Assembly (NCBI RefSeq): GCF_027922305.1
Contig: NZ_BSFK01000013.1
Location: 1-64,000, forward strand
Direction: 5' to 3'
DNA: 64,000 bases
Origin: Methylopila jiangsuensis
GTDB lineage: Bacteria; Pseudomonadota; Alphaproteobacteria; Rhizobiales; Methylopilaceae
This document shows positions 34,801 to 42,923 of this stretch, in pieces (position 1 is the first letter of the stretch; every line of letters begins with the position of its first letter). Both the position numbers and the translations under genes were made by a program. The notes below the pieces were generated by a model. It ran no database searches. It saw only the letters and a list, made by a program, of their open reading frames with translations, and was not told the DNA's origin.

Positions 34801-37296
34801 CTGGAGGAGGTGCAGCCCGCGCACGAGATCACGGCCCTGCTCACCTCCGGCGCCATGAGCCACGGCGCGCTGAACGCGCCCGCTCACGAGGCGGTCGCGC
34901 ACGGCACCAACATGGTCGGCGGCCTGTCGAACTCCGGCGAGGGCGGCGAGCACATGTCGCGCTACGGCACCATCCGGGCGTCGCGCATCAAGCAGCTCGC
35001 CTCGGGCCGCTTCGGCGTCTGGGCCGGCTATCTGGCCGATCCGATGCTGGAGGAGCTGGAGATCAAGATCGGGCAGGGCGCCAAGCCCGGCGAGGGCGGC
35101 CAGCTTCCCGCCGCCAAGGTGACGGTGGAGATCGCGGCCGCCCGCGGCGGCACGCCGGGGGTGGAGCTGGTCTCGCCGCCGCCGCACCACGACACCTATT
35201 CGATTGAGGATCTCGCCCAGCTCATCCACGACTGCAAGGCGGCGCGGGTGCGGGTGATCGTGAAGCTGGTGTCCTCCGAAGGCGTCGGCGTCATCGCGGT
35301 CGGCGTGGCCAAGGCCGGCGCGGACGTGATCAACATCGCGGGCGCCACCGGCGGCACCGGCGCCGCCGCCGTCACCAGCCTGAAGTACACCGGCCGCGCG
35401 GCGGAGATCGGCGTCGCGGAGGTGCATCAGGCCCTCGCCGCCAACGGCCTGCGCCAGAAGGTGACGCTGCGCTGCTCCGGCGCGCACCAGACCGCGAGCG
35501 ACGTGGTGAAGTCCGCGCTGCTCGGCGGCGACAGCTTCGAGTTCGGCACCACGGCGCTGATGATGCTGAAATGCGTCATGGCCAAGAACTGCAACATCAA
35601 GTGCCCGGCCGGCCTCACCACCAACTCCGAACTGTTCGACGGCGATCCGCGCGCGCTCGCCCAATACCTGATGAACATCGCCCACGAGACGCGGGAGATC
35701 CTCGCGGTGCTCGGGCTCAGGTCGCTGCGCGAGGCGCGGGGCCGCTCCGACCTGCTGCACCTGCTCGACCATCCGGCGAGCGTCGGCCGGCTCGACCTGC
35801 GCGCCATGCTGACCCCGGCGGACGAGGTCATCGTCGACGCGCCGGTCTACATGGAGGCCGAGTACGAGCTCGACGACGCCTGGAGCGTCGCCGCCGAACA
35901 GGCCTTCGTCGCCGAGGGTCGGGCCGAGCTCGCGCTCGAAGCCGGGCGCCGCATCGGCAACCGGGACAAGAGCGTGGGCGGACGGCTCGGCGTCGACATC
36001 GAGCGCCTGCTCAACCACACGCTCGCGCCCGAAGTCGCCCGCGCGCTTCCCGCGGTGCTGGAGGACGATCGCGGCCGGCGCTACCTGCGCCCCGGCGCGC
36101 TCACCGTCTCCACCTGGGGCTCGGCCGGCCAGTCCTACGGCGCGTTCTGCAACGACGGCATGGCCATGCGCCATGTGGGCGTGTGCAACGACGGCGTCGG
36201 CAAGGGCCAGTCCGGCGGCGTGATCGCGGTGACGAGCCCGGGCGGCGGCTCGGACGAGGCCGGGGGCAACGTGCTGGTCGGCAACTTCGCGCTGTTCGGC
36301 GCCACCGGCGGCCGCGCCTTCATCGGGGGCCAGGCCGGCGACCGCTTCGCGGTGCGCAACTCCGGCGCCACCGCGGTGGTGGAGGGCGTCGGCGACTTCT
36401 GCTGCGAATACATGACCAACGGCGCGGTGCTGAACCTCGGGGCCTTCGGCAAGGGCTTCGGCAACGGCATGAGCGGGGGCTTCGTCTACCAGTACGATCC
36501 CTATGGCGACCTGCCCGCCAAGGCGAGCCACGACTCGATCCTGCTGTTCCCGGTCACGGGGCCGGACGCCGGCTTCCACGCCGACGCGGTGCGGCTGATG
36601 CTGGAGTGGCACCTGGAGGAGACCGGATCGCCCAAGGCCCGCTGGCTGCTGGACAACTGGGAGACCGAGCGCTCCAACTTCGTCTACGGCCTGCCCGCCG
36701 CGCTGCTGCAGTACCAGGACGCGGACGCCATCCTGAAGGCGAAGCCGCGCAAGGACCTGCTGGAGGAGCTGAGCCTCGCCTCCGCCTCCTGGCAGGTGCG
36801 CAAGTTCAAGCTGGCCTATCGCGACCGCCGCGTGGTGGCCGGCGGGGCGATCCCGTCCGAGGGCGACGTGGGCGCCGAGGCGGGCCTGCGGCTGCTGAAC
36901 GAATACGCGGTGCTCGCCATGGCGCAGCAGCTGGCGCTCGCCCGGCTGCCGGGCGTCGGCGACGTCGCCCATCCGGCGGTCGCCGCCGCGGTGCGCAAGC
37001 TGCTGCTGACCGAGGACTTCGCGCTGATGCAGAAAATCCAGCGCCACGCCCGCGAGGCCCTGTCCGCCTATGGCGACGAGGAGCTCGCGGCGCTGGTGGC
37101 GGACAAGCGGCTGTCCGACTACCGGGCGGCGCTGAGCCTGCGCAACGTGCTCTCCATGGACAGCCCCGGCGTCTATGGCTGGATCCTGCAGCAGAGCGCG
37201 AAGAACCGCGCCGCGCTCGGGCGCCTGCCGAGCTACGAGGAGCTGTTCGCCCGCGCCTCGGTGCGGGACGTCGCCGCCTTCGCCGGTCGGGCCTGA
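31804..37296 (+). CDS. Oversized glutamate synthase large-subunit-like protein
   Basis: This protein has 1830 residues against about 1500 for GltB. Domains in order: an N-terminal glutamine amidotransferase type 2 with nucleophile Cys19 (SSCGVGF) and PHRGG, TNTDPRTSMAQPF, MAHNGELNTD; a central GltS domain from about 440 (QESFKFLMDPMLQTG); an FMN/glutamate-synthase barrel at about 1000-1330 (SGAMSHGALNAPAHEA, NSGEGGEHMSRYG, GGTGAAAVTSLKY); cysteines 1257, 1263 and 1267 for [3Fe-4S], spaced C-x5-C-x3-C rather than the usual C-x5-C-x4-C; a GxGxG beta-helix (GNFALFGATGGRAFIGG) at about 1480-1570; and a C-terminal extension of about 150 residues. The start is TTG, just ahead of Cys19. No gltD lies beside it; a diflavin reductase follows after 42 bases. 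The role may be glutamate synthesis or a related amidotransfer. Confidence 0.85.
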   Translation: MSAAETYRLFDDAEERSSCGVGFITRKDGVQTHDVLAKAHEALCAVPHRGGMSAEGVGDGAGVSVDLSLGFFRSLTGRADLTPGRFGVGNVFLPRDPAEHERAGRIIAAALADEGMAVLLTRDVPVDPSVLRPAAVRRQLPIRQWVFAAPDGAPDLAAFDRAINRALLAIEADAYSDPALKGFYPLSFSARTQVLKGRLNSNEVLPYFRDLTDPAHAVHTLFFHTRFSTNTDPRTSMAQPFRLMAHNGELNTDKKNRLSEAAIARARNGRIVSPEGQSDSCRLDQTLQSRVMEDGLDLVTAVVSMMPPAWENDATLSPQVRAMFEYFSLYEEKNDGPAALVFGDGEIIGARLDRLGLRPLRSVETAEYLCVMSEAGQIRFPAETVLRRGRIEAGGMLYWDHREARSYGTADALEKLAGARDYKTLLDAARVTLEALPDIPAEAQGSPLRYNGDLERHQRYVAYSHNQESFKFLMDPMLQTGSEKIAAMGYGLAINALSDQEGGVAKYFSQRFAQVTNPPLDSLREADGMTLRVALGAKPNIGAPSAPQIVIRSPVLSHLDMLKIREQGATPKQRFDILYVPVFGDPAGAARAIEAAVEAVCDQVEAFAREKGGVAVLTDRHVARDRAALPLIIVISAVNQRLIEQGLRLRVSLIAESGQIASSHHVATALGFGASAVYPLGVQFRAEEKYGADADKAFKRFAKAAEKSLMKTMGKVGLCTAESYIGGEFFEPNFLDTNDGPLKRWFPNVKTPVGGVTFEVIAQAAADWHRKALDVRGEDDIPLLGLFKERAEGAGHSFGVAAVRGFVDMTEEPIAFEAPDAGSDADALRLLPLTRLADAFGLDEEAYKRTSFERRSPQEIDAFRITPGYRAFSRMMAEERMRRPAALRDVLAMPADVTFLTHADDFRRELGRFARFGNVSVLARGLTPERVGADEFRLDLTGPLGADPGRLTALGQSLVQRFKADILGHWVEGGRLALKAKGEALAWLSLLQAAPDSVELEEVQPAHEITALLTSGAMSHGALNAPAHEAVAHGTNMVGGLSNSGEGGEHMSRYGTIRASRIKQLASGRFGVWAGYLADPMLEELEIKIGQGAKPGEGGQLPAAKVTVEIAAARGGTPGVELVSPPPHHDTYSIEDLAQLIHDCKAARVRVIVKLVSSEGVGVIAVGVAKAGADVINIAGATGGTGAAAVTSLKYTGRAAEIGVAEVHQALAANGLRQKVTLRCSGAHQTASDVVKSALLGGDSFEFGTTALMMLKCVMAKNCNIKCPAGLTTNSELFDGDPRALAQYLMNIAHETREILAVLGLRSLREARGRSDLLHLLDHPASVGRLDLRAMLTPADEVIVDAPVYMEAEYELDDAWSVAAEQAFVAEGRAELALEAGRRIGNRDKSVGGRLGVDIERLLNHTLAPEVARALPAVLEDDRGRRYLRPGALTVSTWGSAGQSYGAFCNDGMAMRHVGVCNDGVGKGQSGGVIAVTSPGGGSDEAGGNVLVGNFALFGATGGRAFIGGQAGDRFAVRNSGATAVVEGVGDFCCEYMTNGAVLNLGAFGKGFGNGMSGGFVYQYDPYGDLPAKASHDSILLFPVTGPDAGFHADAVRLMLEWHLEETGSPKARWLLDNWETERSNFVYGLPAALLQYQDADAILKAKPRKDLLEELSLASASWQVRKFKLAYRDRRVVAGGAIPSEGDVGAEAGLRLLNEYAVLAMAQQLALARLPGVGDVAHPAVAAAVRKLLLTEDFALMQKIQRHAREALSAYGDEELAALVADKRLSDYRAALSLRNVLSMDSPGVYGWILQQSAKNRAALGRLPSYEELFARASVRDVAAFAGRA

Positions 37297-37338
37297 GCCC
37301 GAAACGCCAACCCCTCGCCGATCCGGTCGCCCACGCCC

Positions 37339-39108
37339 ATGTCCATTCCGCACATTCCCGACGACGCGCCCTTTTCCGGCGAGCAGCGCGTCTGGCTCGC
37401 CGGCTTCCTCGCGGGCCTGAACTCCCGCCTGCTGGAGAGCGCGGCGCCGGTCGCCGGCGCCGCCGTCTCGGCCGCGGTCGAGGCGCAGGGCGCGCCGCTG
37501 CTGGTGCTCTACGGCACCCAGACCGGCAACGCCGAGGCGGTGGCGAACGACGCCGCCGCCAAGGCGCGGACGCTGGGCCTTGCGCCCGAGGTGCTCGGGC
37601 TCGACGACGTGGACATGGCGCGCTTCACGGGCGCGGAGCGGGTCCTGATCGTCTGCTCCACCTATGGCGAGGGCGAAATGCCCGACAACGCCCATCTGTT
37701 CTGGAAGGCGCTGTCCGCGGAGACCGCGCCCCGGCTCGAACACATGAGCTTCTCGGTGCTGGCGTTGGGCGACACCGGCTATGACGGCTTCTGCCAGGCG
37801 GGCAAGCTGATCGACACGCGGCTCGAGCAGCTCGGCGCCAAGCGGGTCGCGGCGCGGGTGGACTGCGACGTGGACTACGAGACGCCGGCGGCAAGCTGGA
37901 TCGACGAGGCCGTGCCGGCGCTGCCCCAGGGCGCCGGGGTCGCGGCGGCCGCGCCGGCGCCCGCGCCCGCCGCGGCGCTGGCGGCCAGGGCCGCCTGGAG
38001 CCGCCGCAACCCCTATCCGGCGGCGCTCTCGGTCAACCGCCGGCTGTCTTCTCCGGCCTCCGCCAAGGACATCCGCCATCTGGAGTTCGCGCTCGGCGAC
38101 AGCGGCCTCACCTACGAGGCCGGCGACGCGCTGGGCGTGGTCCCCGCCAACGACCCGGCGCTCGTCACGGCGCTGCTGACCCGGCTCGGCCTGAAGCCGG
38201 ACGCCCCGGTTCCGGGCCACGACCGCCCGCTCGGCGAGCTGCTGGGGGCCGCGTTCGAAATCCGCACGCCGTCGCGGGATCTGGTGGCGGCGGTGGAGGC
38301 CCGCGCCGGCGACGAGGCGCTGACCCATGTGCTGCGCCACGGCGACAAGGAGGCTCTGGACGCCTTCCTGTGGGGCAAGGACGTGCTGGACCTGCTCGCC
38401 ATCAACCCGTCGGTTGGCTTCGACGCCGAAGGCTTCGCGGCGCTGCTGCGCCCGCTGCAGCACCGGGCCTATTCGATCTCGTCGAGCCCGCTGGTCTATC
38501 CTGACAGCGTGCATCTCACGGTCGCCGCGGTGCGCTGGCGCTCCGAGCACCGCGATCACGGCGGCGTCTGCTCCACCTTCCTCGCCGATCGCGTCGACGC
38601 GGACGGCCGCGTCGGGGTGTTCGTGTCGCCCAACAAGGCGTTCCGTCCGCCGGCGGACCCGAACGCGCCCATGGTCATGATCGGGCCGGGCACCGGCGTC
38701 GCGCCGTTCCGCGCCTTCCTGCAGCAGCGGCAGGCTACCGGCGCCAGGGGCCGCAACTGGCTGTTCTTCGGCGACCAGCATCGCGCCCACGACTTCTCCT
38801 ATGAAGACGAACTCGGCGCCATGAGCCGCGACGGGGTGCTGACCCGGCTCGATCTCGCCTTCTCCCGCGACCAGGCCGAGAAGATCTATGTGCAGACCCG
38901 CATGCGCGAAAACGGCCCCGACCTGTTCGCGTGGTTGGAGGACGGCGCCTCGGTCTATGTCTGCGGCGACGCCAGCCGCATGGCCAAGGACGTGGACGAC
39001 GCGCTGCACGACGTGATCCGCGTCCACGGCGCCCGTTCGCCGGAGGCGGCGGCGGATTACGTGGACGATCTGCGCAAGGCCAAGCGCTACCTGCGCGACG
39101 TGTACTGA
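37339..39108 (+). CDS. CysJ-type diflavin NADPH reductase
   Basis: A 589-residue protein with an FMN flavodoxin domain (LLVLYGTQTGNAEAVA, CSTYGEGEMPDNAHLFW, LALGDTGYDGFCQAG), a FAD domain (HRAYSISSSPLVYPD, GVCSTFLAD) and an NADPH domain (MIGPGTGVAPFRAFLQQRQ, YVCGDASRMAKDV), ending in KRYLRDVY as in CysJ and P450 reductases. It normally feeds NADPH electrons to the CysI sulfite reductase hemoprotein, but no cysI is present here. Its position right after the gltB-like gene, which has no gltD, suggests it may be that protein's electron donor. Sulfite reduction with a remote CysI is the alternative. Confidence 0.9.
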   Translation: MSIPHIPDDAPFSGEQRVWLAGFLAGLNSRLLESAAPVAGAAVSAAVEAQGAPLLVLYGTQTGNAEAVANDAAAKARTLGLAPEVLGLDDVDMARFTGAERVLIVCSTYGEGEMPDNAHLFWKALSAETAPRLEHMSFSVLALGDTGYDGFCQAGKLIDTRLEQLGAKRVAARVDCDVDYETPAASWIDEAVPALPQGAGVAAAAPAPAPAAALAARAAWSRRNPYPAALSVNRRLSSPASAKDIRHLEFALGDSGLTYEAGDALGVVPANDPALVTALLTRLGLKPDAPVPGHDRPLGELLGAAFEIRTPSRDLVAAVEARAGDEALTHVLRHGDKEALDAFLWGKDVLDLLAINPSVGFDAEGFAALLRPLQHRAYSISSSPLVYPDSVHLTVAAVRWRSEHRDHGGVCSTFLADRVDADGRVGVFVSPNKAFRPPADPNAPMVMIGPGTGVAPFRAFLQQRQATGARGRNWLFFGDQHRAHDFSYEDELGAMSRDGVLTRLDLAFSRDQAEKIYVQTRMRENGPDLFAWLEDGASVYVCGDASRMAKDVDDALHDVIRVHGARSPEAAADYVDDLRKAKRYLRDVY

Positions 39109-39145
39109 ACCGCCCCCCGAAACCGCGCCAAGGGATCGACGCGCC

Positions 39146-40102
39146 ATGCCCCAGCCCTGCCGCGGCGGCGGCTGTCAGAACCGCAGGTTCAGCGAACGCG
39201 ACATCCTGCTCGCGGAGCCGGGAGTCTTCGCCACCACCATCGCGGCCTCGTTCGAGCGCGTCGCGCGGGACCTGCGCGGCATGGACGGGCTGGTGGCCGT
39301 CACGTCGAACCCGGCCGCGGTGATGACGCAGATCGGCGAACTGCCGCCGGCGTCGCGCGCAGGCGGGCGGTTCGCGCCGCCCAAATCCGGGGCCGCGCTG
39401 CGCCTGCGCCCTGAGAGCGTCGACGCGGCGCTGGCGGTGGAGCGCGCCGCCTGCGGGCGGGCGCCGTGCTCGGTGCGGTTCTTCACCGCCGAGGGCGGTG
39501 CGCTGCACAAGGTGTTCCTGTCCGCGCTGATCGACGACTACGCCTTCGCCGAGCTGGCCTCGGACTGGGTCGCGCCGGAGGAGGCTGAGCCGGAGAGCGC
39601 CGCCTCCGGCGAGCCGCGGACGCCCGACGCCCAGGGCTGGAGCCGCCGGGGGCTCGCCTTCCACATCGACAGCCTGTTCGGCGACGGCGGGCTTCGCCGC
39701 CGCGCGCTGCTGCCCCGATGGGGCCGGGACGAGGCGTGGCGGATCGACCCGGAGATCGCGGTCCATCTGCTCGGCCTGCTGACCGAGGCGCGCATGCCGG
39801 TCACGCTGGTGGTGCCGAACGAAGCCTTCGCGCAGATGCATGTGGGCGCGTTCGACGACGTGCGGCGCTCCGGCGACCGGCTGCGGCTCTGCGCCGGCGA
39901 GTGCTCGGTCTCGCTCGACATGGCCGAGGTCGAGGAGGTCTGGGTCTCGCGCTACGACGAGCGCGGCCGCGCGGGGCTGATGGTGGAGTTCTACGACTGG
40001 GGCTTCCAGTGCGTGGCGCAGATCACCGAGACCGGCGACGACCCGCGCCTCGCCCGCTTCTGGCGCCGCGCGGTGGAGGACCTGCCGCCGCTGCAGGTGT
40101 GA
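39146..40102 (+). CDS. HemS/ChuX-like protein with Cys-rich N-terminus
   Basis: A 318-residue protein. The segments AEGGALHKVFLSALIDDYAFAEL and AEVEEVWVSRYDERGRAGLMVEFYDWGFQCVAQI resemble halves of hemin-degrading or heme-utilisation (HemS/HutX/ChuX) domains. The N-terminus MPQPCRGGGCQNRRF has a C-x4-C pair. Heme ligands cannot be assigned. It lies 37 bases after the diflavin reductase, so it belongs to the same operon. It may carry heme or another cofactor for the complex, or take electrons from the reductase as some heme-degrading proteins do. Family assignment is tentative. Confidence 0.6.
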   Translation: MPQPCRGGGCQNRRFSERDILLAEPGVFATTIAASFERVARDLRGMDGLVAVTSNPAAVMTQIGELPPASRAGGRFAPPKSGAALRLRPESVDAALAVERAACGRAPCSVRFFTAEGGALHKVFLSALIDDYAFAELASDWVAPEEAEPESAASGEPRTPDAQGWSRRGLAFHIDSLFGDGGLRRRALLPRWGRDEAWRIDPEIAVHLLGLLTEARMPVTLVVPNEAFAQMHVGAFDDVRRSGDRLRLCAGECSVSLDMAEVEEVWVSRYDERGRAGLMVEFYDWGFQCVAQITETGDDPRLARFWRRAVEDLPPLQV

Positions 40103-40118
40103 GACGTGCAGGTCGACG

Positions 40119-40775
40119 TCAGATCTTGACCACGTCGGTCAGGCGGGAAAGCTCGGTCTCGATCCGCTTCATCACGCTTTCGCCGGTCGCCGACAGCGCG
40201 CTCATCTCCTGCGCCACCACATTGAAGCCGGCGCCGTGTTCGGCGGCGCGGGCGGCCTCGATGCGGGCGTTCAGCGCCAGCAGCCGCAGCGTCTTCAGCG
40301 TGGCGAAGATCTCCGTGATCGCGGCATGCATCAGCGTGACCGATTCCCGGCCGGAATCGAGCCGCTCGGCGAGGTCGGTCAGGCGGCTGGAATCGAGGAT
40401 GATTCCGTCGAGATACTGAACCTCGCCGGTGTCCGGATCGGCCGCGCAGCCGCCGCCGGTCTCGTGCACGAAGCGCCAGCCGCCGGGCGTCTTCAGGCGG
40501 TAGGAGATCTGCCAGCGGCCCTGCGTGGCCAGCGCCTCCGCGACCGCCGCGTTCACGGCGGCCACGTCCTCGGGGTGGATCAGGTCGCTGAAGGCCGCGC
40601 GGGTGTCGACGAAGCGCCGGGCGTCAAGTCCGGTCAGCGCCTCGAAGCCGTTCGAGACCCAGACCATGGCGTAGTCGTCGCTGTTGAGCCCGCGATAGAG
40701 GAAGCCGTCGATGCGCGCGCCGATGCTGAGCGCGTAGTCGCCGAGGTCGATCGGCGCGCCGGAGGAGGACGACAT
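40119..40775 (-). CDS. Soluble PAS protein fused to a minimal chemoreceptor signalling tip
   Basis: A 218-residue protein with no membrane segment. Residues about 25-130 form a PAS fold (YAMVWVSNGFEALTGLDARRF, FSDLIHPEDVAAV, GGWRFVHETGGG). After it comes a short helix pair whose LLALNARIEAARAAEHG and FNVVAQEMSALSATGE match the hairpin tip of methyl-accepting chemotaxis proteins, which contacts CheA/CheW. The long methylation helices are missing, so it may be a compact soluble receptor or adaptor. No chemotaxis genes lie nearby. It is convergent with the HemS-like gene. Confidence 0.75.
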   Translation of the reverse strand: MSSSSGAPIDLGDYALSIGARIDGFLYRGLNSDDYAMVWVSNGFEALTGLDARRFVDTRAAFSDLIHPEDVAAVNAAVAEALATQGRWQISYRLKTPGGWRFVHETGGGCAADPDTGEVQYLDGIILDSSRLTDLAERLDSGRESVTLMHAAITEIFATLKTLRLLALNARIEAARAAEHGAGFNVVAQEMSALSATGESVMKRIETELSRLTDVVKI

Positions 40776-40943
40776 CGGCGGAAGGCCCTTTCGCGCAAGG
40801 GGAGAGCGGCGCGGAGACGCCGCCGCGCTCCGATCAGACCGCGAACAGGGTTAACGCCTCGTTTCCGGGCATGCCGAAAGAATACGCTCAGGTTCCGTTC
40901 CGCCCGGACGTCGCCGAAGCGTGCTGGCGTTTCAAACCGGCTT

Positions 40944-41846
40944 TCAGCCCTCGACCAGATCCTGCTCCGCGTAGCCCTGCAGGTAGAGCAGGGCGGTCAG
41001 GTCGCCGTGGTCGATGCGGACCTGGGCTGCGGAGGCCACCGCCGGCTTAGCGTGGAAGGCGACGCCGAGGCCCGCCGCCTGCACCATGGCGAGGTCGTTG
41101 GCGCCGTCGCCCACCGCCAGCGTGTCCTCAAGCGCGAGGCCCTGCGCGTCCGCCAGCTCCTTCAGCGCCGCGAGCTTGGCCTCGCGGCCCAGAATCGGCT
41201 CGGAGACGAGGCCGGTGAGCAGGCCGGCCCCGTCGATCTCCAGCGTGTTGGCGCGCGCCTCGTCGAAGCCGAGCCGGCGGCCGATGTCGTCGGCGAACGC
41301 GGTGAAGCCGCCCGAGACCAGCGCGGCGCGGGCGCCGTTGGCGCGCATGGTGGCGACCAGCGTCTGGCCGCCTGGGGTGAGGGTGATGCGTTCGTCGAGC
41401 ACCTTGGCGATGGTCTCGGCGGCCGGCAGGCCCTTCAGCAGCGCCGCGCGCTCCTTCAGCGCCGGCTCGAACGCGATCTCGCCGCGCATGGCCCGCTCGG
41501 TGATTTCGGCCACCTGCGGCTTGAGGCCGACCGCGTCCGCCAGCTCGTCGATGCATTCCTGGGCGATCAGGGTCGAATCCATGTCCGCCAGCAGCAGGCG
41601 CTTGCGGCGGCCCTCCGCCGGCAGCACGGCCACGTCCACCGGCGCGCGGCCGATGGCGCTCTGCAGCCGGCGGCGCAGGGCCTGAGGGTCGGTCTCGCCG
41701 CTGACGAGGAATTCGGCCGCGACGCCGCCGTGGAGCATGCGCACCTCGGCCCCGATCACCGCCTGGGCCGCCGTCATGACCAGCGCGGAGTCCACCGCCG
41801 GCTCCAGCGGGTTGGCGATCAGCACGGCGGCGAGCACGGGCGGCAT
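40944..41846 (-). CDS. serB: Phosphoserine phosphatase
   Basis: SerB hydrolyses O-phosphoserine to serine, the last step of serine synthesis. The 300-residue protein has an N-terminal regulatory-type region followed by the HAD core: LLLADMDSTLIAQECIDELAD (catalytic DxDST), ALVSGGFTAFADDIG and VGDGANDLAMVQAAGLGVAFHAKP. ATG at 41846 has GGAG 7 bases upstream; ATG at 41858 is an alternative. It is divergent from miaA with about 100 bases between. Confidence 0.92.
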   Translation of the reverse strand: MPPVLAAVLIANPLEPAVDSALVMTAAQAVIGAEVRMLHGGVAAEFLVSGETDPQALRRRLQSAIGRAPVDVAVLPAEGRRKRLLLADMDSTLIAQECIDELADAVGLKPQVAEITERAMRGEIAFEPALKERAALLKGLPAAETIAKVLDERITLTPGGQTLVATMRANGARAALVSGGFTAFADDIGRRLGFDEARANTLEIDGAGLLTGLVSEPILGREAKLAALKELADAQGLALEDTLAVGDGANDLAMVQAAGLGVAFHAKPAVASAAQVRIDHGDLTALLYLQGYAEQDLVEG

Positions 41847-41945
41847 GGGACACTCCATCGGCGAGGGCCGCTCCCGCGCGGCGCGCTCCCGTCTATAACG
41901 GGCGGGCGCGCGACAGAAGCGCGAACGAACGGACGGACCGAAACT

Positions 41946-42923
41946 ATGACCGAGCGCGCCGAAGGCGAGGCGCCCATCGCCGCCATCCTGATCGCCGGGC
42001 CCACCGCCTCGGGGAAATCGGCGCTGGCGCTGGCGCTGGCGCGGCGCTTCGGCGGGGTGGTGACGAACGCCGACGCGCTGCAGGTCTACGCCGACCTCGA
42101 CGTGCTCACCGCGCGGCCGCCTGCAGTCGATCTCGCCGCCGCGCCGCACGCCCTCTACGGCCATGTGGACGGCGCGGCGCCCTATGCGGTCAGCCGCTGG
42201 CTGGACGACGTGGAGCCGCTGCTCGCCGGCGCGCGCGGCCTGCCGGTGATCGTCGGCGGCACGGGGCTCTATTTCGATTCGCTGCTCAAGGGGCTTTCCA
42301 CCGTGCCGGAGGTGGACCCGGCGATCCGCGCCCGCTGGCGGGGCGCCGGGCCGGAGACCGACCTTCATGCGGAGCTCGCCCGGCGCGATCCCGTGATGGC
42401 GGCGGAGCTCCGGCCGTCGGACCCCCAGCGGCTGATGCGGGCGCTGGAGGTGATTGAGAGCACGGGCCGCTCGCTGGCCCACTGGCGCAAGGCGCCCGCC
42501 AGGGGAAAACTGGACGCCTCCCGCGCGCTGCGCATCGCGCTCGCCCCGGACCGGGCGGCTCTCGACGCCCGCATCGTCCGCCGGCTGGAGACGATGCTCG
42601 CGTCCGGCGCGGCGGAGGAGGCGGTGGCGCTGGAGCGGCGCGGCCTCGCCCCCGACCAGCCGGTGCTGAAGGCGATCGGCGTCGCGGCGTTTTCGGCCTA
42701 CGCCCGCGGCGACCTGTCCCGCGAGGCGGCGCTGGAGCGGGCGCGCATCGGCACGCGGCAATACGCCAAGCGGCAGTCCACCTGGTTCCGGAACCGGATG
42801 CCGGACTGGCTTCACGTGGCGCCGGAGGACGCCGAGGCGCTGGCGCTGGCGGAGATCGGCCGGCGGGGGCTCGACGTCCCGGCGGCTCAGCCCTTCGGCC
42901 GCGACGGGCGCGTGCCCACGTAG
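41946..42923 (+). CDS. miaA: tRNA dimethylallyltransferase
   Basis: MiaA transfers a dimethylallyl group to N6 of adenosine 37 in tRNAs reading UNN codons. The 325-residue protein has the P-loop GPTASGKSALALALA, the NADALQVYADLDVLTARP segment, VIVGGTGLYFDSLLKGLS, DPQRLMRALEV and the C-terminal RQYAKRQSTWFRNR that contacts tRNA. The size is normal. Its last 37 bases overlap the convergent DUF454 gene. Confidence 0.95.
   Translation: MTERAEGEAPIAAILIAGPTASGKSALALALARRFGGVVTNADALQVYADLDVLTARPPAVDLAAAPHALYGHVDGAAPYAVSRWLDDVEPLLAGARGLPVIVGGTGLYFDSLLKGLSTVPEVDPAIRARWRGAGPETDLHAELARRDPVMAAELRPSDPQRLMRALEVIESTGRSLAHWRKAPARGKLDASRALRIALAPDRAALDARIVRRLETMLASGAAEEAVALERRGLAPDQPVLKAIGVAAFSAYARGDLSREAALERARIGTRQYAKRQSTWFRNRMPDWLHVAPEDAEALALAEIGRRGLDVPAAQPFGRDGRVPT

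Noticed and set aside
31789-39147. A continuous 2452-codon open frame on the minus strand opposite the gltB-like and cysJ-like genes
   Set aside because: It is a shadow: G/C-rich third positions remove stops on the opposite strand. The translation is His/Arg/Ala-rich without domains, while the plus-strand proteins have every expected motif.
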